Source of the DNA: Pyrus communis
Lineage: Eukaryota > Streptophyta > Magnoliopsida > Rosales > Rosaceae
Assembly (NCBI RefSeq): GCF_963583255.1
Contig: NC_084805.1
Coordinates: forward strand, 7,928,827 to 7,992,826
Reading direction: 5' to 3'
Length of the DNA stretch: 64,000 nucleotides
In this document: positions 33,296 to 43,340 of the stretch, piece after piece
Layout of the letters: each line of letters begins with the position of its first letter
How positions within the stretch are numbered: position 1 is the stretch's first letter
Translations under genes and position numbers: made by a program
Notes under the pieces: model-generated
The model's input: the letters and a program-made list of their open reading frames with translations, nothing else
Told to the model about the DNA's origin: nothing
Databases searched by the model: none

Positions 33296-33887
33296 CAGTG
33301 TTTAAAATATCGGTATCAGTGCAAATATCAATTGGCAAACTTGTGGAGATATCAATGGATATATCGAATAGCGATATCGATATCCATTGCCTTCAATGGA
33401 AATGATGGAAATTTGCTCAAAAACATGAAAACTTAAAATTATTTTTTAGGGAATGTCATATAAAGCTACAACACACGTATGAATAAAAAATTAATAATTA
33501 GATACTGTGTAAACAATAAGTATGTGATATGTGATAAGAAAAACATCTTTCTAATGACAAGTAATAAAGTAAAGCATTTCACTAGAATGAATAAATTATA
33601 CATAACTGAAATTTTCGTCACGAAAGCAGCACAAGTTTTATTGAAGTAAACTAATACCATAACGAAAGAAATTAAATAATAAAGAATGCATAGGCTATGG
33701 ATATTTCCTGCAAATTTTCTGCAAATACTAGATATTTCCTGAAAATATCGAGGAAATTGACTAATTTCCAGAAATATCGTGGATATGGGGTGAGGTCTAA
33801 ACTTCACCTTCCATTTCCATATCGTTCCCTGAATTTTTGGATATTTCCATAGAAATATCGAGCATATCCAAGATACTTCAAACACTG
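33296..33887. mobile_element. hAT-type MITE with CAGTGTTT ends
   Basis: Begins CAGTGTTTAAAATATCGG and ends, inverted, CAGTGTTTGAAGTATC. Flanks GTTAAATT (33288-33295) and ATTAAATT (33888-33895) match at 7 of 8. Both subterminal regions are full of GATATTTCC, ATATCGA and GATATCC motifs in both orientations. The 139-codon minus frame (33466-33885) is only an artefact of these repeats. Confidence 0.82.
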
Positions 33888-33953
33888 ATTAAATTTAGAC
33901 CACGATAGTGGAAAGTTTTAATTATTCAATACTTACATTTTAATTTCTAAAAA

Positions 33954-34592
33954 TGTGACATCCCACATCACCCAGGGGAGTGATCCTTAAATGTATATTC
34001 TCATCCCTACCTAGCACGAGGCCTTTTGGGAGCTCACTGGCTTCGGGTTCCGTAGGAACTCCGAAGTTAAGCGAGAATGAGGCTAGAGCAATCCCATGAT
34101 GGGTGACCCACTGGGAAGTTGCTCGTGAGTTCCCAAAAACAAAACCGTGAGGGAATGGTAAGCCCAAAGCGGACAATATCGTGCTACGGTGGTGGAGCGG
34201 GCCTGGGAAGTGATCCGCCCCGAGCCGGGATATGACAATTTGGTATCACAGCCTAACCCTGGCCGTGTGTGTGCCGACGAGGACGTCGGGCCCCTAAGGG
34301 GGGTGGATTGTGACATCCCACATCGCCTAGGGGAGTGATCCTTAAATGTATATTCTCATCCCTACCTAGCACGAGGCCTTTTGGGAGCTCACTGGCTTCG
34401 GGTTCCGTAGGAACTCCGAAGTTAAGCGAGAATGGGGCTAGAGCAATCCCATGATGGGTGACCCACTGGGAAGTTGCTCGTGAGTTCCAAAAAACAAAAC
34501 CGTGAGGGAATGGTAAGCCCAAAGCGGACAATATCGTGCTACGGTGGTGGAGCGGGCCCGGGAAGTGATCCGTCCCGAGCCGGGATATGACA
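33954..34592 (+). mobile_element. Cassandra TRIM retrotransposon, complete copy 2
   Basis: Two 284-bp LTRs (33954-34237 and 34309-34592), TGTGACATCCC...ATGACA, flank a 71-bp interior with ATT, the primer-binding-like TGGTATCACAGCC (one mismatch from the usual) and the purine end CTAAGGGGGGTGGAT. The flanks are a perfect AAAAA duplication (33949-33953 and 34593-34597). The LTRs differ at only a handful of sites, so the insertion is young. The 5S-derived cores (about 34040-34135 and 34395-34490) keep AAGTTAAGCGAG and GATGGGTGACCCACTGGGAA. Confidence 0.94.
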
Positions 34593-35615
34593 AAAAATAT
34601 ATAATAACATGTAAAAATAAAATAAAAATTGAAAAATGCTGAGGTGACTATTCATCAAATCCCCTTAATCAAATCTTGACAATGGCACAAATGTTTTATT
34701 GTTTTTATTGTTATTATTGTGATTTAAGTTAAATTAATCATTATTCTTTTGTTTATTATTTTATTTATTTGGGGGTTTTACTATGATTTACCTTTTGTTT
34801 TAAATATTTGAGCGTTCAAAGATGAATGAGGTTAATGATGGTTAAGGTAAGTTATGCCTATATAAAAGAGAGATGAGGCCCACTGAGGTATAAATTGGAA
34901 GGGATGGAACTATGGAGGTACATGCATTCTCCGAAACATTCACCCTACTAATATCTCTTAACCATTATATTAAGATTGGGAGACAAATTGTTTAACACAT
35001 TTTGTATGGTATATTTTATGATATATTTCAATCATCTAACTGTCTATCTTTTAATACTCTACTAACCTGTCAACCCATATTCAGTGTGGTTAAACATCAT
35101 TGGGTTAACAAATCGACATAAAATAAGGTTGGCTATACATCACTGGAGTCATAGAATTAGCTTAGTCTATGAGTTTCTCCAGTTTGGTTAAACACTTACT
35201 TATCTTTAGACTGGTTATCTTTTCCAAGTCTTAGCTAGTGAAGAGTCTTTGATTCTTTCCCTGAACGAGGTCACTTCATCAGCTGTCTCAACGAAGTGGA
35301 GTAGTTTATGATTGGTTACTCACAAGTATCATTTAGAGTTCGGCATTTAGATGGCCTAACAACATTCACCATAAAGACGCTCAGTTCCCCTTTTAGCATC
35401 GTTGTCTCTATAGTTGAAGCCGTCGAACGTATTGCAGAAGATTGAACTTCATAGTATAAAGTATAACCTCGTCTTCAGGTTTTAGAAGCCATGGCCAAGA
35501 TTGTTCATTTCACCGCCGAAGTCGCTTAGTGTAGAAGATAGCAGCATGTTTCATCATCACACCACCCATCCGTCTTATTCGCTTATTGAGCTCGATAGAG
35601 AATTAGCACGTCCGC
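34593..35615. other. Intergenic, no recognised gene
   Basis: AT-rich to 35000, more mixed afterwards. The sequence at 35380-35615 may be internal remnant of an older retroelement, but no domain was identified. Confidence 0.4.
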
Positions 35616-36980
35616 TGATGTATATTTTAACTAACCTACATAATAGATTAATTTAAACCAAATTAAACTCGCAAGCACACGAATCAATTGTAGTAATATA
35701 TGCAAATACGAGGTCGATCCCACATGGATTGCTTTAACACCAATTTAACTGATTAATCACGCTAGACTTAATTAAACAAACAAAGGATATATTGAATTGA
35801 ATAATTGATTAAAACTATAATTAACAAGAAAAAGAAAAGACAATTAACTAAATCAAACACACGACACAAGAAAACCAAAGGTTATGAATCCACCAATAAC
35901 AATCCTATTTACTGTTCCTTGAGCCAATTACTATCCAATTACCATGCCAATGTTAAAGGTTGTTCTTTCTCTTTCTAAGGTATGAATTAACTCGTGGCCA
36001 GACATCAACTCTTGTATCTCTACATGTTAACTATATCCTATTGGTTAGGCATACAATTAAACACATAAAAACCCATTAAGCGTAGAAGAATCATGTCAAC
36101 CAAGTAGGACTAGCTTCATATTGGTCATAGTCACTAATTTGTCTACTCTTCTTAATCTTAGTTCCAATAAACCTAATTGATTGGTCATCCTCATAGATTT
36201 ATCTAAATATCTAGATGCAAAATTCCTAAGGGTGATCAGTCATTAGAAACTTGAACCTAGAATAAAATACCCACAAAGATTAAGAATATAACATGGCATA
36301 TAATCGGATAATAATTAACAAAGTACTTCGCAAATATTCATGTCATGGCTTCATCATAAACCTTGGAAAATAACTTAGTTACACATAGAAATAAAAATAA
36401 AAGAAAGATAGAACCCGGAATCCATGGCAAAGCACGTCCCTAAGCTCTTCTTCACAAATTGTGGAGATGGTGAATGGTAGTATGGTGCGGTGGTGGATGG
36501 ATGGATGATGGATCTTTTAGAGAGATCTTAGGGACCTTATTTATACTAGAAAAACCTAAAAATTCTGGGAGAAAGTCTCCTAAAATAAAACAAACTCCTA
36601 AACAATTAATGACACAAACTAGCAAAGAATCCTTCTTGGCTTGAGAAGCACATCATCTGTCTTGCACGCCAGTTTTGGGGTTTATTTATCTGCTGGAAAA
36701 TTCTGTAAAAATATGAGAAACGTAGCTTTATCTCTTATATTTCCAGGCATATATCGCACGTCACTAGGAAAAATTGGGAAAGCCTCCAAATCTTCATTCT
36801 CCCACAGCCGCGCGATTCTGACGGGAAAACAATTTCTGCGGGATTCATTTGTGAAATTGGAATGAATGGGTCCATGACTGAAACTGAGAAAAAGAAAGTA
36901 ATAAGGCTCTTTTAAGATCAATTCCTTAACACAACTTAGGGATAATTAATATGAAAATATGATAAATAATGCACCTATCA
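35616..36980 (-). mobile_element. Solo LTR, gypsy-like, 1,365 bp
   Basis: The minus strand starts TGATAGGTGCATTATTTATC and ends GTTAAAATATACATCA (TG...CA). Flanking 5-mers TCCGC (35611-35615) and CCCGC (36981-36985) match at 4 of 5, so this is a solo LTR left by recombination. It contains the GGGATCGACCTCGTATTTGC block typical of large gypsy LTRs. No coding sequence. Confidence 0.78.
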
Positions 36981-37006
36981 CCCGCTTCAGCAATCATCCA
37001 CAGAAG

Positions 37007-37193
37007 TGCTAATTAGAGCTTATCTTTGGGGCTTAATTTTCTGATATCATTCTTCTCACCAAGGAGGAAATATATAATGTACAAGAGTCATTTACAAGGA
37101 AAGAAATAAACATCAAATAACCTAATTATAATCTGATTATAAGGACTCAAAAAAAGGTAACTAAACTAATTACAAAAAGTCAACTCTCCAACA
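37007..37193 (-). repeat. 3' LTR of the copia element
   Basis: The minus strand reads TGTTGGAGAGTTGACTTTTT ... AAGATAAGCTCTAATTAGCA, 187 bp, matching the copy at 42262-42449 with only a few differences. Confidence 0.92.
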
Positions 37194-37206
37194 CTCCCCC
37201 TCAAGT
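37194..37206 (-). other. Polypurine tract of the copia element
   Basis: Minus strand CTTGAGGGGGAG lies immediately upstream of the 3' LTR, the primer for plus-strand DNA synthesis. Confidence 0.85.
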
Positions 37207-38132
37207 TGATGCATAAATGTTGTTCATGCCCAACTTAACAAGAGAGTTGTAGAACGGTTGACTTGCAATAGCTTTAGTTAAGATATCCGCTAATTGATCC
37301 TCTGACTTTACGAACGGGAATTGAATAATATTCCCATCCAACTTCTCCTTAATGAAGTGTCTGTCAACTTCCACGTGTTTTGTGTGATCATGTTGAATTG
37401 GGTTGTGTGAGATATCGATAGCTGCTTTATTATCACAAAATAAATCTGAGGCTGAATTCGAAGGATACCCAAGTTCACCAAGTAACCTCTGAAGACATAA
37501 TAGTTTACATACTCCTTTTGCCATACCCCTGTATTCCGCCTCTGCACTTGATAAAGCAACCACTTTCTGTTTCTTACTTTGCCAAGTCACTAAGTTTCCT
37601 CCCACAAATGTAAAGTAACCAGATGTGGACCGACGATTAGTAACATTGCCTGCCCAATCTACAACGGTGTAACCCTCTATTCGGTAATGGTCATTCTTGG
37701 AAAACATGATACCTCTACCTGGTGAGGACTTCAGGTATCGTAGGATGCGTTCAACTGCACCCATATGTGCCTCACTCGGAGAATGCATAAATTGACTAAC
37801 AACACTTACTGCGTACGCAATATCAGGCTTGGTGTGAGATAAATAAATTAACCTCCCAACTAACCTTTGATAACGATCTCTGTTAGTGGGAACTTGATCA
37901 GGGTGCACGGCAAGATGGTGATTTTGGACTATAGGGGTGTTAGCCAGTTTACAATCAAGCATTCCAGTTTCAGCTAACAAGTAAAGAACATATTTTCTTT
38001 GAGATAGAAATATACCCTGTTTAGATCGAGCTACTTCTATACCCAAGAAATATTTCAATCCACCAAGATCTTTCATCTCGAACTCAGTTGCTAAGTAATC
38101 TTTCAGCCTTGAGATTTTCTCTTTATCATCAC
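37201..38132 (-). pseudogene. Copia pol, C-terminal reverse transcriptase and RNase H part
   Basis: The frame begins at the insertion point with DDKEKISRLKDYLATEFEMK and continues DLGGLKYFLGIEVARSKQGI, CKLANTPI, YQRLVGRLIYLSHTKPDIAY, AVSVVSQFM, then the RNase H domain: EGYTVVDWAGNVTNRRSTSG, ALSSAEAEYRGMAKG, CDNKAAIDISHNPI, HTKHVEVDRHFIKEKL and DQLADILTKAI to a stop near 37201. All RNase H acidic motifs are visible, with VDWAG in place of the usual ADWAG. Before the solo LTR landed it was continuous with the reverse transcriptase at 39623-40183. Confidence 0.9.
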
Positions 38133-39622
38133 TGATTAGTATATTTTATATTATATATTTTACCCTATTCTTAATATATTTTGGTTAATAATTTGGAAGA
38201 ATTTTGATACTTTGAATTGTATTTCTAATATAGGACTTTCGACTTCTTCTGGAGCAAAACATGGTCAAATGGATGAATTTTGGAGTAATTCCAATTTGAG
38301 GACGTTCGTGAGTCACTTGGTTGATCGTATCAAAATATCAGATTTTTCTACCAAGCGATGATTTTCTGGCAACAAAATAAAGGAGCAATGTGCAGTGCTG
38401 GAATAGTGACGTTTTGGGCTTAACTTGCGTTTTTGGAGCCCAAGATGACCTCGGATGGGTTCGTGGCCTTCTGGAGATGTGTTCAGAACATTCTTATCTT
38501 TAAAACAAGCTATCTTGGGCCGGATTTGAAGGAGATTTGAGGCTAAAACGTGGCTGAACAGTTTATGTGCAGTTTTTCCTAGTTTAATTAGGACTTTATT
38601 TTCTATTTTATTTTATTATTATTTAGTTTCTTAGTGGGAATAAAATACTTATTAGGGTTTGTGCGCTGGTTTTAGGGGATATTAAAAAAGGCTTGGCCGT
38701 TCTTAATCAGGAGAAGGCTTACTTTGATGCAACTTTGGAGACAGAGAGTAATTGTTAGGGTTCTTAGAGATTTTCTACTTTAAGGTGTTTTCGTTCCTTT
38801 TATTCTTAATAATATTTTCTATGATTTCAATTATGAATATGCGCAACTAACTCCTTTTGCTAGGGTGAAGCCGTAAGCCTTAGCATGAATATGTGATTTT
38901 TATTTAATTGCTTATGATTGATTGCATGAATACTTTGAATTATTGATCACCATGATTAAAACTATCTAATTGTCTTAATGTCTGATCACCATTAGGATCT
39001 TTAGAAAAGTAATTTGATGCAATTTTGGTCCGAAGGTTCCCTGAAATTGATGTTGGCTTCTTGTTATTAATAATTGTAATTTCACTTAAGATGAACACCA
39101 CATCTTAAGGGTTGCATGGTTTTTCAAAGGGTTTTCATAAAGCATAATGAGTCTCTCATGTTCAGATTTGATCCGAACGTCCGGACGAGTTGCATGTTAG
39201 ATATACGTTCTATGTTGGAGGTTCCAAGTAGAATATAAATTAAGAAAACCTAACCTTCAAAGTGGCATGTGTAGATCATAAGTAATTGGTAAAAATACAT
39301 AGGATTGCTAGGTGATGGTGAAACCCTAGTGTTTTCTTAATTTGATTTTTTCAAAACAGTTTTCTTTTCCCTTCATCTTTAATATTGCAAATTCGTGTAT
39401 TTTTATTAATTAAATTCATTTTAATTTAAGTAGGTTATAAAACCAATCATCTCAACTTTCTGCTTTACAATAATTAATTGGAATTTGGTTTGTTTTGAAT
39501 TATTTAATAATCCCTGTGGAGAACGACCTTGCGAGAACCGTTTATACTACAACAACCTTGTCATTCTTGCAAGTAATATAAGAGTTTTTAACCCGTTTGC
39601 ATGTGTGGTAAAATCTCTATCA
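38133..39622. mobile_element. Solo LTR (1,490 bp) inserted in copia reverse transcriptase
   Basis: Starts TGATTAGTATATTTTATA and ends GTAAAATCTCTATCA. It is bounded by a perfect 5-bp duplication ATCAC (38128-38132 and 39623-39627). Removing it and one ATCAC restores an uninterrupted copia reading frame (... VTGDDKEKISR ...). It contains CTGTGGAGAACGACCTTGCG and TTATACTACAACAACCTTG near its right end, typical of plant gypsy LTRs. There is no internal region. Confidence 0.92.
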
Positions 39623-40183
39623 ATCACCTGTAACAATCATACCATCCACATAAATAATAAGTGCTGTCAATTTACCCATTCGACGTTTCAAGAAAAGTGT
39701 ATGATCGGAATTGCTCTGCCTGAACCCATACTTCCTCATAGCTGTCCGGAACCTATCAAACCATGCCCGAGGAGATTGTTTCAATCCATACAATGCCTTA
39801 TTCAACTTACACACTAGTCTGGGTTGTGAAACCGATGCATAACCAGGTGGAATATCCATATACACTTCTTTTTTAGGATTACCATGTAAGAAAGCATTTT
39901 CCACATCAAATTGCTGTAATGGCCAATCCAAGTTAGCCGCCAATGAAAATAACACTCTTACCGTATTAATCTTTGCTACCGGAGCAAATGTTTCTATATA
40001 ATCAACACCATGCGTCTGAGTGTATCCTTTGGCCACCAATCGTGCTTTGTATCGTTCAATCGACCCATTAGCTTTGTACTTAATGGTGTACACCCATCGA
40101 CATCCCACTCTCTTCTTTCCTCGGGGTAATAGAACTAAATCCCATGCTTGATTTTTCTGAAGTGCATCCATTTCTTCCTCCAT
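39623..40183 (-). pseudogene. Copia pol, reverse transcriptase part
   Basis: Open for 187 codons: EEEMDALQKNQAWDLVLLPR, CRWVYTIKYKANGSIERYKA, RLVAKGYTQTHGVDYIETFA, PVAKINTVRVLFSLAANLDW, PLQQFDVENAFLHGNPKKEV, YMDIPPGY, KLNKALYGLKQSPRAWFDRF, and the active-site motif at its end. That motif is YVDG where copia has YVDD, so one catalytic aspartate codon (GAT) has become GGT. The frame then runs into the inserted solo LTR. Confidence 0.92.
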
Positions 40184-40926
40184 TGCCTTGGTCCATCAAT
40201 TATCAGATAGTGCCTCCTTCAATGAACTTGGTTTGCTATCATTGGATATTTGTTGTACAAAAGCTTTGCTAGGTTCTGATAATTTATGTGATGACACATA
40301 GTTGGCAATGGGATATTTAGAGCCTTTCGTTGTTTCCGGTGAATATCAATTGGGTGGCTTTCCCCAGTTGTTCCTGAAAGGTAACTGATAATTCGGAACA
40401 TCGGATACATCAATAAGGATAGTAGATCTTACCTCAGGAATATTCTCTAGAGTATGGTCATCTGGTGGTACTATATTTGAGATAAGGGGGGAATAGTATC
40501 AATAGAAGTTTCAAGATCGGTAAGTGGCAACACTGTTGCCGTGGGTGAGCACGGCACTGCAGCGCCTGCAGCTACTTCTGTGGGAAACGATGTTGCTTCT
40601 GTTTGCTGGGCTGGCAGTGCGACCACTGTGGGCTTGACTAATAATGGCAACGAAAGATCATTGGTAGCAGCAGCCATGGTCTAAACCTACTCGTCATGCA
40701 GTGTCTCCCCCTAAAGAAGAGGGTTGGAAGAAGTCGAAAAGTAATACATCTCAGACTCGGAAAAAGTAACATCCATGGTGGTATACATCCGACATGAAGG
40801 AGGGTGGTAGCAACGATACCCTTTCTGATGTAATCCATACCCCATGAAAACACACCGGAGAACACACGGGTCAAGTTTTGTCTGTTGATTTTTATGTAGA
40901 TGAACAAAGGCAACACATCCAAAAAC

Positions 40927-41700
40927 TCACGGTGGCAGCACCAAAACGGACGGTAGAGGCACGAATGTAGCAAGAACTTGCAAAGGTGTAAGAAAATTCA
41001 ATACTTTGGATGGCATACGGTTGATAAGGTAAGTGGCAGTCTGAAGAGCAACATCCCAAGAGGAGTGGGGAACATCCACCCCAATCAATAGCGATCGAGT
41101 TGTTTCTAATAGATGACGATTTTTGCGCTCAGCCACCCCATTCTGTTGAGGAGTCTGAGGACAAGTAGTCTCATGGAGGATTCCGTGATTAGTTAAATAA
41201 TGTGTAAAATCATTATTAACATATTCACCACCATTATCAGAACGCAAAATCTGGGTTTTAGTAGAAAACTGTGTCTGAACCATGGTGTGGAATGTCTTAA
41301 ATGCCAGCAACACATCACTTTTATGCTTAAGAAGGTATAACCATGTCATCCGTGTGCAATCATCTATGAACGTTACAAACCACCTAATACCAGATGAAGT
41401 AGTAATCGGAGATGGTCCCTAAACGTCCGAATGAACAAAACCAAAAGGAATATCACTTTTATTAGAATTCAAAAGATAAGAGACACGGTGACTCTTGGCA
41501 AGTACGCAAGTGTCACATTTAAAGTCTGAAACTGAACAACCAACAAATAAATCCGGAAACATATGCTATAAATAACTGAAAGACGGATGACCCAAACGGT
41601 GATGCCATAATCATATCTGACATCGTTTGTGATCAATGGCTCTTTGGACGAGATTAACCCCTCCTGTACTGACATCGTCCACAAAATAGAGATCCCCCAT
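40927..41700 (-). pseudogene. Copia pol, GAG-pre-integrase and integrase part
   Basis: 41349-40927 is open: TWLYLLKHKSDVLLAFKTFH, TKTQILRSDNGGEYVNNDFT, GILHETTCPQTPQQNGVAER and KNRHLLETTRSLLIGVDVPH, then TYLINRMPS. The D (SDNGGEY) and E (NGVAERKNR) of the integrase triad are present; the first D (HSDVWGP-like) lies in a neighbouring frame near 41400. Upstream frames hold the zinc-binding GAG-pre-integrase region (RLGHPSFSYL-like). Frameshifts separate these from the protease and reverse transcriptase parts. 40219-40926 is a degenerate linker. Confidence 0.85.
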
Positions 41701-42260
41701 CTTAGTACCATGACCAATTATCTCCTTCGCGAGAATATCCTGAATAAGACAAAACTTTGGATACAATAGTACACAACAATTCAAATGCTCAGTAGCTTGG
41801 CCAGGAGACATTAATTTATGCTTTAGTGAAGGTACAAGTAGTGTATGTGGCAAAGAGAGGGTATGCGTGAGGCGTACAGTGCCAGCACCAGTTACCGGTG
41901 AGGTGACACAATTAGTAATATTTCGTCGAAGTGGAACAGTATCACAAGATAGATCAGTGGGGTCATAGGTCATATGATATGTGGCACCGGAGTCAATAAT
42001 CCAATTGGACTGAGTATCACAATTATTCATATTAAAAGCATAACCATTGTTACCTAAGGACTCCGGAGGCATGTCGGAAGAACTCAAAACATGAGGATTC
42101 ATGGTAGGGTCAGTTAGGGTTGTAGTGTTTAGTATAGGGGTAGGATCGGTTAGGATGAAATTGTTTCCACCGTGAAGTGGTGGTAGGTATTTCATGGGAG
42201 GGCCGAGTTTGATTGAGGGAATGGGCAGAGCAGAAATCCTAGGATCTCTGTTCTGATACC
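41611..42260 (-). pseudogene. Copia protease part with gag deleted
   Basis: The frame contains DTQSNWIIDSGATYHMTYDP, where DSGA is the aspartic protease active site, followed by LRRNITNCVTSPVTGAGTVR and LPHTLLVPSLKHKLMSPGQA, the normal protease-to-integrase stretch. Upstream only a Ser/Pro/Asn-rich segment (PPLHGGNNFILTDPTPILN) precedes it, where about 250-300 residues of Gag would be expected. Confidence 0.85.
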
Positions 42261-42261
42261 A
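42250..42261 (-). other. Primer-binding site of the copia element
   Basis: Minus strand TGGTATCAGAAC directly follows the 5' LTR and is complementary to the 3' end of initiator tRNA-Met as in most copia elements. Confidence 0.85.
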
Positions 42262-42449
42262 TGCTAATTGGAGCTTATCTTTGGGGCTTAATTTTCTGAT
42301 ATCATTCTTCTCACCAAGGAGGAAAATATATAATGTACAAGAGTCATTTACAAGGAAAGAAATAAACATCAAATAACCTAATTACAATCTGATTTTAAGG
42401 ACTAAAAAAAAGGTAACTAAATTAATTACAAAAAGTCAACTCTCCAATA
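42262..42449 (-). repeat. 5' LTR of the copia element
   Basis: Matches the 3' LTR; its outer end reads (minus) TATTGGAGAG instead of TGTTGGAGAG, a mutated terminus. Confidence 0.9.
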
Positions 42450-43340
42450 GAACATAGTTAGCTAGTAGATTACTTAGATTATGTTTATATTGATTACTTA
42501 GATTATGTTTATATAACTTGTTTAACTAATTTTTAGCTTTCATTAAGGCAAGTCAAATTTTACTTCGAGCTTGGTAAAAAAATGAGCTGTGTTGAACTAA
42601 CCATAAGCTCCATCCGACTTTCAGTAGGACTACTCTCTTTCTTTTTTTTTTTTTTTTTTCATTTATTTAAACCCATTCCTTATCTGAAAGGGAATGAAAA
42701 ACTCAAATTTAAAAGTGTAGTGGAGATAGAAATGGCTGAACTCATATAAGAATTATGGTTAAAAAGAGGACTTTTTTTGTATTGTTTGTAATTGGCAGTA
42801 ATTTAATTGGGAGTTTGAGCCATACATGGCCTAGGGCCTAGGAAATTCTAGTTTCTTTTCTTTCTTTCCTGGTAATTTGAAATTTTTTCTTCTTCTGAAC
42901 AAACGATAGTATCTACATTAAGGAGGTGGGGAGTGAACTAAGCCTCACACTGAGTTAGCCATAATAATGTAGTTCAAATTCGCATTTGGCGAGAATGGAA
43001 CCTAAGATCTCTCACTTACAAGTGAAGAAGAATAATACTAAACTGTAGTACTAAGTGATAATTTGAAACATTTTTTAGACCAAAACAACAAAACACTACA
43101 AAAGAAAATGGCATACAAAAATAACGAAACATGAAATTAACCACTTTACATTCAATTCTTCAAATACAAATATACATTATCACTAATCACATTTTGAGAT
43201 CTACAAATCAAACAATTTAAAGCATATAAATTATTAAGACGTGCAAGGTTATTACTTATTTATAGGTATATCGACTAAATCACCAAAATATCTTATATAC
43301 GTCGAGAACAAATAAGTAATATATTTGACCATGACCAAAT
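42450..43340. other. Intergenic, 3' of the CYP74 gene
   Basis: Non-coding, with an 18-T run near 42641-42659, the SINE-like copy at 42885-43060, and an AT-rich 3' flank for the CYP74 gene. No poly(A) site was assigned. Confidence 0.5.
42885..43060 (-). mobile_element. SINE-like retroposon, inverted copy
   Basis: The minus strand reads TCACTTAGTACTACAGTTTA, TCACTTGTAAGTGAGAGATC, TTAGGTTCCATTCTCGCC (B-box region mutated) and ends ATAGTATCGTTTGTTCA-like, the same order as at 3255-3398. Confidence 0.5.

Larger units (their letters stand above)
37007..42449 (-). mobile_element. Ty1/copia retrotransposon with 187-bp LTRs, gag missing, interrupted
   Basis: Two nearly identical short LTRs bracket a minus-strand pol. 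Order of domains on the minus strand: 5' LTR, primer-binding site, protease, integrase, reverse transcriptase, RNase H, polypurine tract, 3' LTR. A normal Gag domain and CCHC knuckle are absent: only about 100 codons lie between the primer site and the protease motif. The inserted 1.49-kb solo LTR splits reverse transcriptase. Flanking AGAAG and AGAAC suggest the target duplication. Without the insertion the element is about 3.95 kb. Confidence 0.92.

Noticed and set aside
33466..33885. 139-residue minus-strand frame
   Set aside because: Falls wholly inside a bounded hAT MITE and encodes its repeated ATATTTCC motifs.
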